A stretch of DNA of 64,000 nucleotides from Marinobacter daqiaonensis (GCF_900115285.1 NZ_FOYW01000001.1:1957272-2021271); one strand, 5' to 3'. Shown: positions 43,958 to 53,414, numbered from the stretch's first letter. A program made the numbers and translations. The notes: generated from the letters alone by a model not told the origin.

Positions 43958-44562
43958 CTGGCCTTCACCAGAGCATCCTGCTTATCCCTGGCCTGGAGCT
44001 TTTCGTAGATTTTCTTGATGTGACTATGCACGGTATGGGGACTTATATTGAGCCGCACCGCGGTTTCCTTGTAGGTCAGGCCCTCCTGCACTGCCATCAG
44101 CACATCACGCTCCTTGCGGCTGAGTAACTCCCCGGTGGGGGCATCGGCCTGGAATTCCCTGACCAGTGCCCGCGCAATCCGGGGTGTCATTGGCGCTCCG
44201 CCATTACGAAGCGTGTGCAGGGCGTCAATCAGTTCAGCCGGGCGTGTGCCTTTCAGGATATAGCCGGTGGCGCCAGCCCTGAGTGCACCAAAAACATGGC
44301 CGCGGTCTTCATTGATGGTGTGAGCGAGGATCTCGATGCCCGGCAACCGCGCCTTTGCCTCGGCAATAACCGTCAGGCCCGACATGCCCGGAAGGTTGAG
44401 GTCACACAGCAGAAGATCCGGCCTCACGGTATCCAGAGCCAGCATCAGGCTCTCGCCGTCGCCACAGGCGGCGACTACATCAAACCCGGGATCGCCCTCC
44501 AGCAGCAGGCGAAGGTTCTCCCGCAAGGGCGTACTGTCTTCCACAATGGCGATCCTGATCAT
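43939..44562 (-). CDS. NarL/FixJ-type response regulator
   Basis: 207 residues. Receiver domain with phospho-acceptor Asp54 (LLLCDLNLPGMSG), acidic pocket in VEDS and Lys in GYILKGT. LuxR-type helix-turn-helix at about 145-205 (LSRKERDVLMAVQEGLTYKETAVRLNISPHTVHSHIKKIYEKL). Its start overlaps the stop codon of the sensor kinase gene by 4 nt, making a clear two-component pair. It is convergent with dabA; regulation of dab is possible but not shown. Confidence 0.92.
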   Translation of the reverse strand: MIRIAIVEDSTPLRENLRLLLEGDPGFDVVAACGDGESLMLALDTVRPDLLLCDLNLPGMSGLTVIAEAKARLPGIEILAHTINEDRGHVFGALRAGATGYILKGTRPAELIDALHTLRNGGAPMTPRIARALVREFQADAPTGELLSRKERDVLMAVQEGLTYKETAVRLNISPHTVHSHIKKIYEKLQARDKQDALVKARRQGLI

Positions 44563-46907
44563 GCCGCCGCACCTCTTCCATTACTGCCGGGAAGGCCGGG
44601 CATCACCGCCAGGGCATCACCGGCGGCTTCCCCGATCCGGGCGATTCCGGTCCCGATGTCATTTCCGGCGAGGGGCAGGGAGAATTCCACCCGGGTGCCC
44701 TTCCCCGCCTCCGACGAAATCTCCAGGCGGGCGCCAAGGTGTCGTGCCCTGGTCGCCAGGTTGCCACTGCCCCGCCCCGTGCCATCGACCCGGATAGCCG
44801 CCGCTGATGAGGGCATCCCGACGCCATCATCCACCACCACAAGCCTTAGACCCGGGGGTGCGACATGGAGGCTGACCCTGATCCGGCTCGCCCGGGCATG
44901 CTTGAGGGCATTGGTCAGGCACTCCTTGTAAACACGGGATACGTTCAGCAATATCACGCTGTCGGGCACGGGTGTTTCTTCATCCAGGGCAACCGTCATC
45001 TCGAAATCGAGTCCGCCCGCCTCCGCCAGGGAGCGTCCCAGCACCCGGAACTGGGCTCCGAGGGTTACCCAGTCAATGTCGTCGTCCAGGGCCTGCATGA
45101 TCGCCCTGACTTCGCCCAGGGTCTCACGGGCAAGATTCGCGATGCTCTCGAGGTGTTCCCTGACAACCGGCTCACCGCTTTTCTTAAGTGTCATGTCGGC
45201 CACCATGGCAATCGTCGTCGCCAGGCTTCCTATGCCATCGTGAAGGTCCCGCAGAAGACCCGCCTTTTCCTCCTCCCGCGCGGCCAGCTCCCTGGTCCGG
45301 CCATCTTCTGCGCGCTGCAGCGCTTCAGCCTGTTGGGTCAGCGCAAGCAGTGCCTCGGCGAGCCGAAGATCCTCGCTGGTGAAAAGTCGCTTGCCCTTGT
45401 GGCCATGGCTCAGCTCCAGGCAGCCGCGCCCATCGATAGTGGGACTGAGCAGCACCAGTCCTTCCCGGTCAAGGGTGGCACGTTGGCACTTCTCATCCAG
45501 CATGCGCACGGAAAGCGGCTCGAAAACCCGCGTCAGCAGCCTCTGCCAGCTGACGCGAAGTCCTTCCGCCGAGCGGGCCGAGAAGAGGGTCTGAATGAGT
45601 TCAGGAAGGTGGCGCTCGATGGCCTGGCCGGCGGCTGGATTCACTTTTCGCCACAGGTACTGACGCAATGGGAAATACAGCCAGCCGGCAATCAGCAGCG
45701 AGGCTCCAAGGGAGGCTCCCGCGCCGGCATTAAGTGTCAACAGGAGAGCATCAAGCGCGAGAACCGTCATTCCGCTGAGAGCCCAGATCATGGCCTCGAA
45801 CCACCACTGGCCCAGATTGAAAAGACGGTAACGCACGACTCCGAACGCCAGGGCAACGTACATGCAGAAGACCAGGGCGTAGACCCCGGATGTGGACAGG
45901 TAGACCTCCCGGGCCAGCGCCACCTGCATCAGGTTGGCAACAATTGCGGTACCGATGGTGATCAGCACCACCATCAGCAACCAGAGCAGCGCGGACCGGT
46001 CCGCTGGCTCAGCAGACGTACGACGCCACTGTAGTGCGCCAAACAGCGGAAACAGCACCAGCATGGACAGTACAATCGGCAGCTGGAAGAGCAGCAGTGG
46101 CGACGGGGACAGTTCCAGCACCGACACCGCCGTTATCATGGCGGCGGCAAGGTACAACATCTTCGCCACCGGCGCCCTTCCCAGCTGGACGGGATAGGAC
46201 CAGATAAGGGCCACGAAGGCAAAACAGGCGATGGTGACGCCAAACAGGTTGGCATGGGTCAGGCTTTCAAGAAGCTGGGGCCGGAGCGTCAGCTCCCGGT
46301 GATTGATAGGGGTTGCGGCGCAGGCCGCCACGAACATCCCCGCTCCGTTGATGGCGAAGTGCCGGCAGGCCTCTGACTGGCGACGATAGGCCCATACGCC
46401 CACGCCTACCAGCAGGGCAGACAAGCCACAAAGCATGGCAATCCAGTAGGGCAGAGGCACTGAAGCCACTGGCCGCATGGAAGGCTTCAGGGCTACCGTC
46501 TCCCCTGCGAGCAGTTCGAGGGTGACCGTTCCCGCGGTGAGCCCGCGGTAGAGCTCGGCTTCATCCGTGAAGAATGACTGGAACTGATCCCGGTCCGGCA
46601 GACCGTAGGCACCTTCCGGCAGAACCAGGGCGGACCTCAGAGGCAGGTACGTGCCATTCCCGAACCGGATTCCCTGGATGCGGTCACCGGGTTCGACCTG
46701 GCCCGCGGCAGGCCCTGAAGGCGCCACCTCGCTGACCACCACCAGCCCCGTTTCGAGGTCACCCCTGAATGTCAGCCCAAGCCAGGGAGTGGACAGCAGG
46801 AACTGGGTAAGCAGAGCGATGGTACAAATGCCGAGGATACCGACCAGGAGCAGCAGCTTGCCGGGGGCATAGCTCGGACGACGCCAGCAAAAGGTTCGAA
46901 GACCCAC
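44559..46907 (-). CDS. Membrane sensor histidine kinase (HisKA_3) with N-terminal PDZ-like domain
   Basis: 782 residues from GTG 46907 with GGAG 7 nt upstream. After one helix (about 17-40) there is an extracytoplasmic region resembling a PDZ domain (GDLETGLVVVSEVAPSGPAAGQVEPGDRIQGIRF). About nine helices follow (about 155-430), then a GAF-like stretch (LVLLSPTIDGRGCLELSHG...SEDLRLAEALLALT), a dimerisation helix with the phospho-His in LLRDLHDGIGSL (about 556), and a HATPase with YKECLTNALKHARASRI and VVVDDGVGM. It pairs with the NarL-type regulator. The signal is unknown; the PDZ-like sensor is uncommon. Confidence 0.9.
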   Translation of the reverse strand: MGLRTFCWRRPSYAPGKLLLLVGILGICTIALLTQFLLSTPWLGLTFRGDLETGLVVVSEVAPSGPAAGQVEPGDRIQGIRFGNGTYLPLRSALVLPEGAYGLPDRDQFQSFFTDEAELYRGLTAGTVTLELLAGETVALKPSMRPVASVPLPYWIAMLCGLSALLVGVGVWAYRRQSEACRHFAINGAGMFVAACAATPINHRELTLRPQLLESLTHANLFGVTIACFAFVALIWSYPVQLGRAPVAKMLYLAAAMITAVSVLELSPSPLLLFQLPIVLSMLVLFPLFGALQWRRTSAEPADRSALLWLLMVVLITIGTAIVANLMQVALAREVYLSTSGVYALVFCMYVALAFGVVRYRLFNLGQWWFEAMIWALSGMTVLALDALLLTLNAGAGASLGASLLIAGWLYFPLRQYLWRKVNPAAGQAIERHLPELIQTLFSARSAEGLRVSWQRLLTRVFEPLSVRMLDEKCQRATLDREGLVLLSPTIDGRGCLELSHGHKGKRLFTSEDLRLAEALLALTQQAEALQRAEDGRTRELAAREEEKAGLLRDLHDGIGSLATTIAMVADMTLKKSGEPVVREHLESIANLARETLGEVRAIMQALDDDIDWVTLGAQFRVLGRSLAEAGGLDFEMTVALDEETPVPDSVILLNVSRVYKECLTNALKHARASRIRVSLHVAPPGLRLVVVDDGVGMPSSAAAIRVDGTGRGSGNLATRARHLGARLEISSEAGKGTRVEFSLPLAGNDIGTGIARIGEAAGDALAVMPGLPGSNGRGAAA

Positions 46908-47217
46908 CTCAAGACTCCAAACAGATACGCCGTCAGCCGTTGGTGCCCCCCGGGGGACTGGCTGCTATCACAAGTCCGTGGCGCCGGTCAGACCCGGTAC
47001 GGACCCCGCCCACAAAATGTACAGGTCTATTTAAGCGCAAATACCCCGGAAAATCACTCTCCCGGGGTAGCGCCCGGGGATACCCGATACCCATCCCACC
47101 CCATAGGATAACGGAGCCTGGCGTATACCCGAGCCGCCACCAGCGGCACCGGGAATCGACCGGGCCCGAACCACCCCCACCGCCTCACCACCCTATAGCT
47201 CATGGAGGGAACCAAAA
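46908..47217. other. Divergent regulatory region upstream of the sensor kinase
   Basis: 310 bases without a gene. It contains an inverted repeat TACCCCGG/CCGGGGTA (47042-47049 and 47062-47069, 12-nt spacer), followed closely by another CCCGGGG. Position between divergent genes suggests operator function. Confidence 0.4.
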
Positions 47218-47631
47218 ATGACTTTTGATCGCCAATACCTGATCTGTGGCCTGATCTATGCCCTGGCGGGCATGGGGCTGGGCATCGTTATGGCCAAGAC
47301 AGCCAACGTAGCCCAGCATGTGACCCACGCTCACATACTGCTTGTCGGCTTCGCTGTCTCCCTGATCTACGCCATCATCCACAAGCTCTGGCTGGCCAAT
47401 GCCAACCACCGCCTGGCGTTGGTCCAGTTCTATGCCCACCAGACCGGTTCACTGGTCATGTTCGCGGGCCTGTTCCTGTTCTACGGCGGACACGTGCCGG
47501 AACCCCAGGTCGGGCCTGTCCTTGGACTGGCGTCCTTTGCCGTGCTCACCGGGGCGGTCCTGATGCTGGTCATGGTCCTGATGAGCGGCAGACAGCCCCA
47601 CCCGCACAACGCAATCCATGAAATCCGATAA
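47218..47631 (+). CDS. Small four-helix membrane protein, haem-copper-oxidase-subunit-I-like
   Basis: 137 residues with four transmembrane helices and a good ribosome-binding site (GGAGGG). YALAGMGLGIVMAKTANVAQHVTHAHILLVGFAVSLIYAIIHKLW resembles the short proteins related to the first helices of cbb3-type oxidase subunit I, which keep an H-x-H motif before a helix. A second HQTGSLVMF segment has another His. No function is established; haem or metal binding is conjecture. The next gene starts 13 nt after its stop or overlaps it, depending on start choice. Confidence 0.6.
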   Translation: MTFDRQYLICGLIYALAGMGLGIVMAKTANVAQHVTHAHILLVGFAVSLIYAIIHKLWLANANHRLALVQFYAHQTGSLVMFAGLFLFYGGHVPEPQVGPVLGLASFAVLTGAVLMLVMVLMSGRQPHPHNAIHEIR

Positions 47632-47644
47632 TGGAAAAATCGTC

Positions 47645-48880
47645 ATGTTCAAGCAATCACTACGGCCTGCTGCCTTTTGCATCGCCCTTGCCATCACACC
47701 CTGGGTTTCAGCGGACTGCGTTGGTGGCATAACCCAGGCCGAAGCCCGGCAGCACTGGAACCACGCCCAGGCCCTGGAGAGGTCGGGCAGGACCACAGAA
47801 GCCGTCGTCGCCTACCGCCAGGCCCAGGGGTATGTCTGTGGAGGAAGTAATCCCGTTGAACTGGAGGCGGCCCAGATGGCGGCGCCCCTGGCCAGGGATC
47901 TGGGCCGGTCCCTGGAACAGAAGGGCAGGCTACTGTCCGTTGACGACAACGGCAAGGTAGCGGTGTGGGGTGCGTTCGACTGGTACGAGACCGGCGGCCA
48001 CTTCAGCGACGCCGACCGTGTCCTGTTCGCGGCCGCCCGCGCAAACCCGGATGATATCGGCCTGTTCGACAGGATCCGCCAGCATTTCATCGACCGGACG
48101 CTGCCCTCCTTTTTGACCAACAACCGGGCACGGCTCCAGGCCGTGGGCGGCTATACCCTGGACCGGTCCATTTACGACAGGGTAATGGCAATGCCCCGGC
48201 AGAGCTTCGAGAACGCGCTTCTTGCCGAGGACCGGGCCTTCGATGAGAACTGGCTCCGGGGCTTCGCTGCGCTGGAGGGCCGGCGGCCGGAGAACCCGAC
48301 GGATATCGTCGCGATCCAGCAGGCGCAGATGGCGGAGCAGACGTTCATCCGCAAATGGCCGGAGGATCTTATGGACCGCAGTCTTTCACTCCTGGAGATT
48401 GCTCGCCAGTGGTCTCTGCGGGCAGCGCCGGATCCGGCTGTCCACAAGGCCCTGGTCCACCGGCTCAACGAACGCGCGGTGGCCCGTGGTGATCGTCTGC
48501 TTGAGGCTTATGCCGATACCCCTGCCCTGCTTGATCGGGCCATTGAGTTCTACCTGCGGGCCGATGCCGCTGACCGGGTGGCCACGGTGGAAAAACGCGC
48601 TGAACAGCTGGGTGACGCGAACCTTGCCGACAATCGATTCACCCTGGCTGCCGAGTTTTACCGGATCTCCGGCAACGACGGGAAACAGGAGGAAGCCACT
48701 ATACTTGGGGAACGCCAGCTCGGGTCGCAGGCATCCTCCATGGCCGCCAGCTATGAGGCGCAGGCGCTCCAACTGCAACAGATGTACAGCAATCCCGCCA
48801 TGATTGAGGCCATGCAGAAGCAGGCCGAAGAGATGATGCGGCAACTCCAGAAAAGCCAGGGCCAGTTCCAGCAGAACTGA
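47645..48880 (+). CDS. Exported helical-repeat protein of unknown function
   Basis: 411 residues from ATG 47645, chosen because it begins directly with a signal peptide (MFKQSLRPAAFCIALAITPWVSA); ATG 47618 is the alternative. The mature protein starts DCVGG and has a TPR-like pattern (AEARQHWNHAQALERSGRTTEAVVAYRQAQGYV; LLDRAIEFYLRADAADRVATVEKRAEQLGDANLADNRFTLAAEFYRISGN). The C-terminus is a Q- and M-rich helix. I do not recognise a family. It is co-oriented with the small membrane protein gene and probably co-transcribed. Confidence 0.6.
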   Translation: MFKQSLRPAAFCIALAITPWVSADCVGGITQAEARQHWNHAQALERSGRTTEAVVAYRQAQGYVCGGSNPVELEAAQMAAPLARDLGRSLEQKGRLLSVDDNGKVAVWGAFDWYETGGHFSDADRVLFAAARANPDDIGLFDRIRQHFIDRTLPSFLTNNRARLQAVGGYTLDRSIYDRVMAMPRQSFENALLAEDRAFDENWLRGFAALEGRRPENPTDIVAIQQAQMAEQTFIRKWPEDLMDRSLSLLEIARQWSLRAAPDPAVHKALVHRLNERAVARGDRLLEAYADTPALLDRAIEFYLRADAADRVATVEKRAEQLGDANLADNRFTLAAEFYRISGNDGKQEEATILGERQLGSQASSMAASYEAQALQLQQMYSNPAMIEAMQKQAEEMMRQLQKSQGQFQQN

Positions 48881-49024
48881 CGATGGGATTAACCGACGGC
48901 GGGATCAATCCACTTTCAGTCAGGAAGCCGCTGCCGCGACCTCCAAACCGGATTGGATGGCCAGACGTCTGCAGGGCATCGTCGGCCGCTTCAGTAACTG
49001 AAAGGCCTGTACTCCACCCCCAAC

Positions 49025-49054
49025 GCCCGGGACGAGCGAACGCTCATCCCGGGC
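49025..49054. terminator. Strong hairpin between convergent genes
   Basis: 14-bp arms GCCCGGGACGAGCG and CGCTCATCCCGGGC (one mismatch) with a 2-nt loop. It lies between the exported-protein gene and the minus-strand antiporter gene. There is no T-run, so termination strength is uncertain. Confidence 0.45.
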
Positions 49055-49065
49055 ACAACTGCGAT

Positions 49066-50382
49066 TCATTTCAACTGGTCACCGCGTGGTGGCGTGTCCG
49101 GCCACCATTTCAGCATCACGGGCTTGACGCTCAGCCCGTGGATAATGATTGAAAGCACGATGACAACCAGGGTGATGTGGATGAACTCCACGGCCATGTC
49201 TTCCGGCAGGCCAAAGACAATGGCGAACATGAGGTAATAGATCGAACCGATCCCCCGCACACCGAACCACCCGACCAGCAACTGCAACCGGAGGGGAGTG
49301 CCGGAGCCCAGCAGACCGAGGAGGACACTCGCCGGCCGGACCACCATGAAAAGAAACAGTGCCATGCCGACGGCTCTCACGCTCCATGAGTCAAGAAACA
49401 ACATCCCGCCCAGCAGCAAAACCAGCACAAGCTCGGACAGTCGCTCCAGGGGTTCCTTGAATAACAGAGAGCCTTCCGATACGTGAGTACCGTGCTGTGG
49501 CATCGCTCTGTCGGGCTGAACCTCCGGGGCGGATCCGGTATCCCTGGTGAGTGGACCAATAGCCGCCAGCTTGAGCTCTGCCTGACGCAGTGAAATGGCT
49601 GCTGCGAAAACCGCCAGGAAGCCCCAGGCTTCCACCAACAGGCAGGCACCGTACACCAGGCCGATCAGGCCCAGACCAAGAAAATCATCCAGCAATGGGC
49701 TTTCGCCACCGAGCAAACGCTGCTTCCGAACAATATGGGCCAGCAGGCGGCCCATCACGAATCCGATCAGGAGGGCCGATACCGTCGACCAGAGGACGTC
49801 CTTCATCACCCACGAGCCAATCAATTCATAACTTACCGGAGCGCTCAGCATTGCAAGGCCCAGCATGATAAACGGAAAGGCACTGCCATCATTCATACCC
49901 GCTTCGCTGGTCAGGGTGAACCGCAAAGCGTCTTTGTCCCCCATGTGCCGAACCTGAACATCCGTGGCCAGCACCGGATCGGTGGGTGCCAGGATACCTC
50001 CAAGCAGGATCGCCGCACCCAGGGGGAGTGAGAGCACGAAATACCCGAAAGCAGCGGTCAGGGCGACACTGATTGTCATGGAGACGAATGCGAGCCGCAC
50101 CGGAGCCCGCCACTCGCGCCACCTCACAGGAACCGGCATTTTCATGCCGGCAATAAACAGTGACACCAGAACCGCGACCTCCGCAAGAATTTCCAGCAGG
50201 TGAGCCTGTTCCAGCGGATTAAAATGAAAGGCCCCGAATACCGTTGGGCCAAGGGCTACCCCGACGGCAAGATAGACAATGGAGGGCGTCAGGTGTAACC
50301 GCTGGAGGATGGGAGAGCGCAATCCCATCATGATCAACAGTGTTCCGATCAATACAAACCAGGCGGCGGTGTTCAAAGGCAT
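49066..50382 (-). CDS. CPA1-type Na+/H+ antiporter
   Basis: 438 residues from ATG 50382 (MPLNTAAWFVLIG); a TTG at 50409 adds nine residues. About twelve helices. The CPA1 ion-site region is GGILAPTDPVLATDVQV, then RFTLTSEAGMNDGSAFPF, where the ND pair is the cation/proton site. A glycine-rich GWFGVRGIGSIYYL occurs near the end. A paralogue with the same landmarks is encoded at 53415-54728. Likely roles are pH and Na+ homeostasis. Confidence 0.9.
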   Translation of the reverse strand: MPLNTAAWFVLIGTLLIMMGLRSPILQRLHLTPSIVYLAVGVALGPTVFGAFHFNPLEQAHLLEILAEVAVLVSLFIAGMKMPVPVRWREWRAPVRLAFVSMTISVALTAAFGYFVLSLPLGAAILLGGILAPTDPVLATDVQVRHMGDKDALRFTLTSEAGMNDGSAFPFIMLGLAMLSAPVSYELIGSWVMKDVLWSTVSALLIGFVMGRLLAHIVRKQRLLGGESPLLDDFLGLGLIGLVYGACLLVEAWGFLAVFAAAISLRQAELKLAAIGPLTRDTGSAPEVQPDRAMPQHGTHVSEGSLLFKEPLERLSELVLVLLLGGMLFLDSWSVRAVGMALFLFMVVRPASVLLGLLGSGTPLRLQLLVGWFGVRGIGSIYYLMFAIVFGLPEDMAVEFIHITLVVIVLSIIIHGLSVKPVMLKWWPDTPPRGDQLK

Positions 50383-50449
50383 TCCCCCGTTGCGGGATAT
50401 GGAGCACAAACACCTACCGCAACCCAGGTTTGCGGTTTAATGCGCTGAG

Positions 50450-50893
50450 TTACAGCTGGGCCGGAGCGTGGCCGAGAATCGATTTCCAGGCCTTGTTCAT
50501 ATCGGGCAGCCACGCCTTGAGAAGGGGCGTGGCCGCCTCCCCGGGCCCCATGCCCCTGTGGGTTTGAAGGTAGCAAAAAAGAAATGCGGACACCCGGGCG
50601 TTGACGATGCAGTGGACCCAGACCTTCCGGTCAGAAAACGCGTCCATGAGCTCCGAGAACTCATCCAGATGCGCCTTGGCTGGTGCATCAAAGGGTACGG
50701 GCAGATGGACGTAGGTCATACCCAGGGAGGTGACGATACTCCCTTCCCGGTCGATCGACTGCTCGTGGTTCGGCATTGCCAGGTTGATCACGCACTGGTA
50801 GCCCCTCGCCGCGATCTGTTTCAGCTGTTCCTCCGTGGGCTGGCCCGAGGTGCAGATGCCCGGAGTGATCTTGAATTCGTTGAGTATTTCCAT
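50450..50893 (-). CDS. Protein-tyrosine-phosphatase-like protein with CX4R loop
   Basis: 147 residues from ATG 50893 (AGGA, 6-nt gap). It resembles the small bacterial phosphatase-like family beginning with a beta strand of the form I....TSGQPTEEQLKQIAARGYQCVINL. The loop VHCIVNARVSAFLF has His-Cys and Arg with four residues between Cys and Arg, one fewer than the classical CX5R phosphate loop. A general acid Asp may be in PVPFDAPAKAHLDEF. Enzyme activity is therefore uncertain. Confidence 0.65.
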   Translation of the reverse strand: MEILNEFKITPGICTSGQPTEEQLKQIAARGYQCVINLAMPNHEQSIDREGSIVTSLGMTYVHLPVPFDAPAKAHLDEFSELMDAFSDRKVWVHCIVNARVSAFLFCYLQTHRGMGPGEAATPLLKAWLPDMNKAWKSILGHAPAQL

Positions 50894-51165
50894 CGGCAAT
50901 CCTGGCCTGAGTTAGAACTGCTCCGGCCACGAGCGAAGCCCGCGCCCGTAAACCGTTCAGTTTCAGAATACACTGAGTCTGTCATTGCGTGCCAGGAACC
51001 GGTCGTTAACGGTAAGCCACAAAGGTTCACAAGACAGGGGCGCACCTTCCGGCAGCCCTCTCTGGGCATGCACGTGGAGGTGGGATTCCGAGCTGTTTCC
51101 GCAGGAACGCCAGCAGGGAGGGCGAGACAATCCACCGGCACAAGCTGATGATGCTCTGACCGGCG

Positions 51166-51999
51166 TCAATCACGGGGGAACTCCACCGCCGCAACCTCCG
51201 CGACGAAGAACGGAAAGTACTGGTCACCACCAAAATGATTCCCTGCCTCTACATGGGTCGGTAAACGGAAACCCGAAAACCAGCGGTATCCGGAAAGATA
51301 GCCACCGAATGGCTGCAAGCGGTATTGTTTTTCCGGGTTAGCATTGCTCCATCGTTCAAATCGGACCTGGGTTGGCTCCCCGTCTGGCGCCACCGTCAGC
51401 TCCACCGACTGTGACAGACCCTGGTGCACGACGGTGAGCCGTACGCTGTCGGCACCCACCTGCTCCCAGGAAATTCCGGGGCCAGGAAGCGTCGCGGCGG
51501 GGGTCCAGAATAACGCTTCGGCCACGTAGCGGCCAAACGCCGACCGCCGATGATCCTCGTCCCCTCCAAGCCGGGCGACCGGCAGTAATCCCATCATCCA
51601 GAACCGGGTCCAGTGTTCACTGTCAGAACCGGAGAGCCTGAGCACACCTCGTCGCCCGCGCATCTTCCAGAGGAATCCCTCTGGCATGGCCAGCGCCTGG
51701 ATCGCCGAAAAATCCAGATAGCCTGGACTGGCCCTGGTTCCCAGACCAAAACGGCCGGTCATTGTTATTCTGGCTATTGTGTAGAGCGGGGCCCCAGGTT
51801 CAATGGTGTAAAGGAAATAGCGCCGGGCCGGTTCCGGCAGGCCGGCAACAATGTCAGGTGAAAACCTTGCAGGTTGTCCGGGTTGCAACGATGCAAGCGC
51901 TTCCATGGCGTCACGGTCAGCCCGGTGGTCCAGCTGCCGCCTGGCCGCTAGCGCCAGCACCACCAGAACGAGCAAGAGCACCGTAAACGTCAGCCACAT
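51166..51999 (-). CDS. DUF6544-like membrane-anchored protein of unknown function
   Basis: 277 residues. An N-terminal hydrophobic helix (LTFTVLLLVLVVLALAA) is followed by a soluble domain with VAGLPEPARRYFLYTIEPGAP, then YLDFSAIQALAMPEGFLWKMR, RFWMMGLLPVAR, RYVAEALFWTPAATLPG and RFERWSNANPEKQYRLQPFGGYL. This layout matches, as I recall it, the DUF6544 family (lysine- and tryptophan-rich repeats of the form QA....P.GF.W). No catalytic residues are evident. Neighbours give no clue. Confidence 0.6.
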   Translation of the reverse strand: MWLTFTVLLLVLVVLALAARRQLDHRADRDAMEALASLQPGQPARFSPDIVAGLPEPARRYFLYTIEPGAPLYTIARITMTGRFGLGTRASPGYLDFSAIQALAMPEGFLWKMRGRRGVLRLSGSDSEHWTRFWMMGLLPVARLGGDEDHRRSAFGRYVAEALFWTPAATLPGPGISWEQVGADSVRLTVVHQGLSQSVELTVAPDGEPTQVRFERWSNANPEKQYRLQPFGGYLSGYRWFSGFRLPTHVEAGNHFGGDQYFPFFVAEVAAVEFPRD

Positions 52000-52096
52000 G
52001 ATCAGTCTGCACTATCGGACAAGGGACTCTTCAGCCTGAGGCCAACGCTCATACGCCCCTTTACCCGGTATTCGGCGTCAGGCACACCCGGCAGCG

Positions 52097-52390
52097 CTAT
52101 ACCCATCGGAGGACCTCCTCTACTGGCCGTCTCAGGGACCGTGGCATCTCGGGTCCGCGACCAATTCGCACAATCAGATCCGGGCGGCAACCCGGGTCGA
52201 CGGCGGGACAGCGTCTTGAAAGGTCAGGAAGAATCCAGATCCGCCCCGGTTCTGCCCTGAATATCCAGGGCTGGGTATTGTGACTGGAAGCCGCAAGGGT
52301 TGCGTAACGTATCAGGCCGCCATAGTCCTGCGGCTGAATACCGAGGTCATGGTGACGCCAGATTTCACTGACGGTATCGGAATAGGTCAT
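52097..52390 (-). pseudogene. Internally deleted Acg-family nitroreductase
   Basis: 97 codons from ATG 52390. The N-terminal part (LIRYATLAASSHNTQPWIFRAEPGRIWILPDLSRRCPAVDP) matches the start of Acg-type nitroreductase-like proteins. It then jumps directly to a C-terminal end (RPDLIVRIGRGPEMPRSLRRPVEEVL). The roughly 200 residues usually between these segments are missing, and the join is in frame. This is best read as a deletion remnant; the product would lack the flavin fold. Confidence 0.6.
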
Positions 52391-52477
52391 GGCAGCCTCA
52401 CATATCCATGGGCGAGGCACAAAGTATGTTCCCTGTCGCCGGCCCCTGCTATTGATATGAATCAACAGGCCCAGATA

Positions 52478-53179
52478 TCATTTTGTGGTTTTGCTCAGGG
52501 CAACGCTCACGGCCTGATCCGCATGAATCCGGGTCGTATCATAAAGCGCCACATCGGTATCGGTTTCCTGAATGAGAAGCCCGATTTCAGTGCACCCCAG
52601 AATGACCGCCTGCGCCCCACTCTCTGCCAGAGAGGACACTACATCCAGATAGGCGTTCCTGGAGACCGGCTTAATCACACCCTGGCACAATTCTTCGTAT
52701 ATCACCGTATGAACAAGTTCCCGCTGGGCTTCATCTGGCAGCCGGACCTCAATCCCCTGAACCTCCAGCCGCTTCCGGTAGAAGTCCTGCTCCATGGTGA
52801 ACCGGGTGCCAAGCAATCCGACACAGGTGACGTCGTCCTGCCGCAGCACCTGGGCGGTGGCATCGGCAATATGGAGCAGGGGCACCGTCACGGCCTTTTC
52901 AATTTCGGGCGCAACCTTGTGCATGGTGTTGGTGCAGAGCACCAGGAACTCGGCACCGGCGGCCTCAACTGATCGGGCGGCGGATGACAGGATCTCCGCG
53001 GTGGCTTCCCAGTCCCCCTGGTGCTGAAGTCGTTCAATATCAGCAAAATCCACGCTGTACAGAACCAGCCTGGCGGAGTGAAGCCCGCCCAACCGATCCC
53101 GGACTTTCTCGTTTATCAGGCGGTAGTAGGTCTGGGTCGACTCCCAGCTCATCCCGCCGATCAAGCCTATGGTTTTCAT
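52478..53179 (-). CDS. Aspartate/glutamate racemase family protein (YgeA-like)
   Basis: 233 residues. Cofactor-independent racemase with the two catalytic cysteines in VLCTNTMHK and ILGCTEIGLL. The N-terminus MKTIGLIGGMSWESTQTYYRLINEKV is highly typical of the aspartate-racemase/YgeA group. It interconverts L- and D-amino acids, possibly Asp, Glu or others; the specificity cannot be read from the sequence. It stands alone, divergent from the downstream antiporter gene. Confidence 0.9.
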   Translation of the reverse strand: MKTIGLIGGMSWESTQTYYRLINEKVRDRLGGLHSARLVLYSVDFADIERLQHQGDWEATAEILSSAARSVEAAGAEFLVLCTNTMHKVAPEIEKAVTVPLLHIADATAQVLRQDDVTCVGLLGTRFTMEQDFYRKRLEVQGIEVRLPDEAQRELVHTVIYEELCQGVIKPVSRNAYLDVVSSLAESGAQAVILGCTEIGLLIQETDTDVALYDTTRIHADQAVSVALSKTTK

Positions 53180-53414
53180 CCACTCACTCCCTGTAAGGGT
53201 TTCGGTTCAATTTCCGGCCTGTTCCGGAGCTCTAACAGCCCGGGTAAATTCCGCCCCCGCTTCCGTGCCTGTCGTTACCGCTTCATTAAGGTTTCGTATC
53301 CTGCTCGGCTGGTGATTCCTTTTTCGAGGATCACGATGGCGCGGGGGTGATATCTGACCTAACGTGCAAATGCAGGTGCTCGGGAATCACATTTATCAGG
53401 GACGATAGGCTGAA

